A stretch of 5,491 nt of DNA. Origin: Clostridium sp. CAG:413. GTDB lineage: Bacteria; Bacillota; Clostridia; Oscillospirales; Acutalibacteraceae. The number at the start of each line of letters is the position of its first letter. The stretch's first letter is position 1. The stretch covers positions 219,613 through 225,103 of the forward strand of contig FR888233.1 of NCBI GenBank assembly GCA_000431775.1, given 5' to 3'. A model generated the notes under the pieces. That model was not told where the DNA came from. It did no database searches and saw nothing but the letters and a program-made list of their open reading frames with translations. A program made the translations under genes and the position numbers. Shown in pieces: positions 5,258 to 5,491 of the stretch.

Positions 5258-5451
5258 TTAAGCAAACGCAAGTTATCAGCGCATATTGTAGGGGACGGCG
5301 TCCTTGACGTCTCGCAAATCAAACTTTGATCCGCCTGCGGCACACCTCATCCGTCTCGCAGGCTCTACACCTTCTCCTCAAGGCGAATGTAGCTGTCAGC
5401 TCGTGGGGATATTGCGGATGAGAGCGAATGAAATTCGGCACAAGAAAAATA
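5258..5451. other. Non-coding region with decayed palindromic repeats
   Basis: No credible gene is seen. The stretch holds a GGGACG...CGTCTC dyad near 5292-5313, a perfect 13-base palindrome ATCAAACTTTGAT (5318-5330), and an inverted repeat GCCTGCG/CGCAGGC (5333-5339 and 5357-5363). It also holds a degenerate CCTTCTCC-TCAA-GGCGAA dyad (5370-5385). These look like worn copies of short intergenic repeat families rather than control sites, but I could not compare them with a genome. Confidence 0.4.
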
Positions 5452-5480
5452 TTGACATTCGGGGATCAAAGGGTTATACT
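5452..5480 (+). promoter_or_regulatory. Near-consensus sigma-A promoter reading out of the right edge
   Basis: TTGACA (5452-5457, 6/6) and TATACT (5475-5480, 5/6) with an ideal 17-base spacer. Transcription would begin near 5487 and run rightward into a gene beyond the window. It is the strongest promoter seen in the window. Confidence 0.8.
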
Positions 5481-5491
5481 GATGTTGCTAC

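Noticed and set aside
5079..5261. Plus-strand reading frame of 60 codons
   Set aside because: Its 3' half runs through the right REP-like repeat, it lacks a good ribosome site, and the peptide resembles nothing known.
5418..5491. Open plus-strand frame from ATG 5418 to the window end
   Set aside because: The strong promoter at 5452-5480 lies inside it, which implies that the real transcript starts after this ATG; the ribosome site is poor and too far away.

Overview
The window looks like chromosomal DNA from an anaerobic gut Firmicute, most likely a Ruminococcus-like Clostridia/Oscillospiraceae member. The grounds are GC-rich coding DNA, strong AGGAGG-type ribosome sites, a class II CCA-adding enzyme with an HD domain, a short FemX-type peptidyltransferase, a cytoplasmic GH29 protein of the clostridial type, and GC-rich hairpin repeats of a style I associate with that group. 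The genus is an inference from remembered family patterns; no search was run.

Layout, left to right. Bases 38-2432 (minus strand) hold a two-gene unit: cca (tRNA nucleotidyltransferase), then a Fem-family aminoacyltransferase whose start and ribosome site lie inside the last codons of cca. A 32-base divergent gap separates cca from a small plus-strand ArsC/Spx-like thioredoxin-fold gene (2465-2806). That gene ends exactly where the next minus-strand gene ends: the two stop codons form TGATCA with no base between. Bases 2807-4592 (minus strand) hold a translationally coupled pair, a small XRE-type regulator followed by a GH29 alpha-L-fucosidase-like protein. The GH29 protein keeps the likely nucleophile but appears to have lost conserved sugar-binding histidines.

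Bases 4602-5491 hold no intact gene. They contain a 5'-truncated GNAT acetyltransferase remnant (4670-4867, minus strand). Next comes an AT-rich block with two direct GACTCAAA repeats, a 20-base perfect palindrome and promoter-like boxes. An inverted pair of REP-like double-hairpin repeats follows (5028-5070 and 5206-5257). After some further decayed palindromic repeat material, a near-consensus sigma-A promoter at 5452-5480 fires out of the right edge.

How the genes fit together. Cca completes tRNA 3' ends and Fem enzymes use aminoacyl-tRNA as donor, so their tight coupling links tRNA maturation to peptidoglycan bridge synthesis. The XRE gene probably controls the sugar-hydrolase-like gene downstream. 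The ArsC-like gene stands alone. I do not see a complete new defence or mobile system. The best candidates for novelty are the divergent GH29 protein with its dedicated regulator, and the orphan regulatory and repeat region at 4868-5260.
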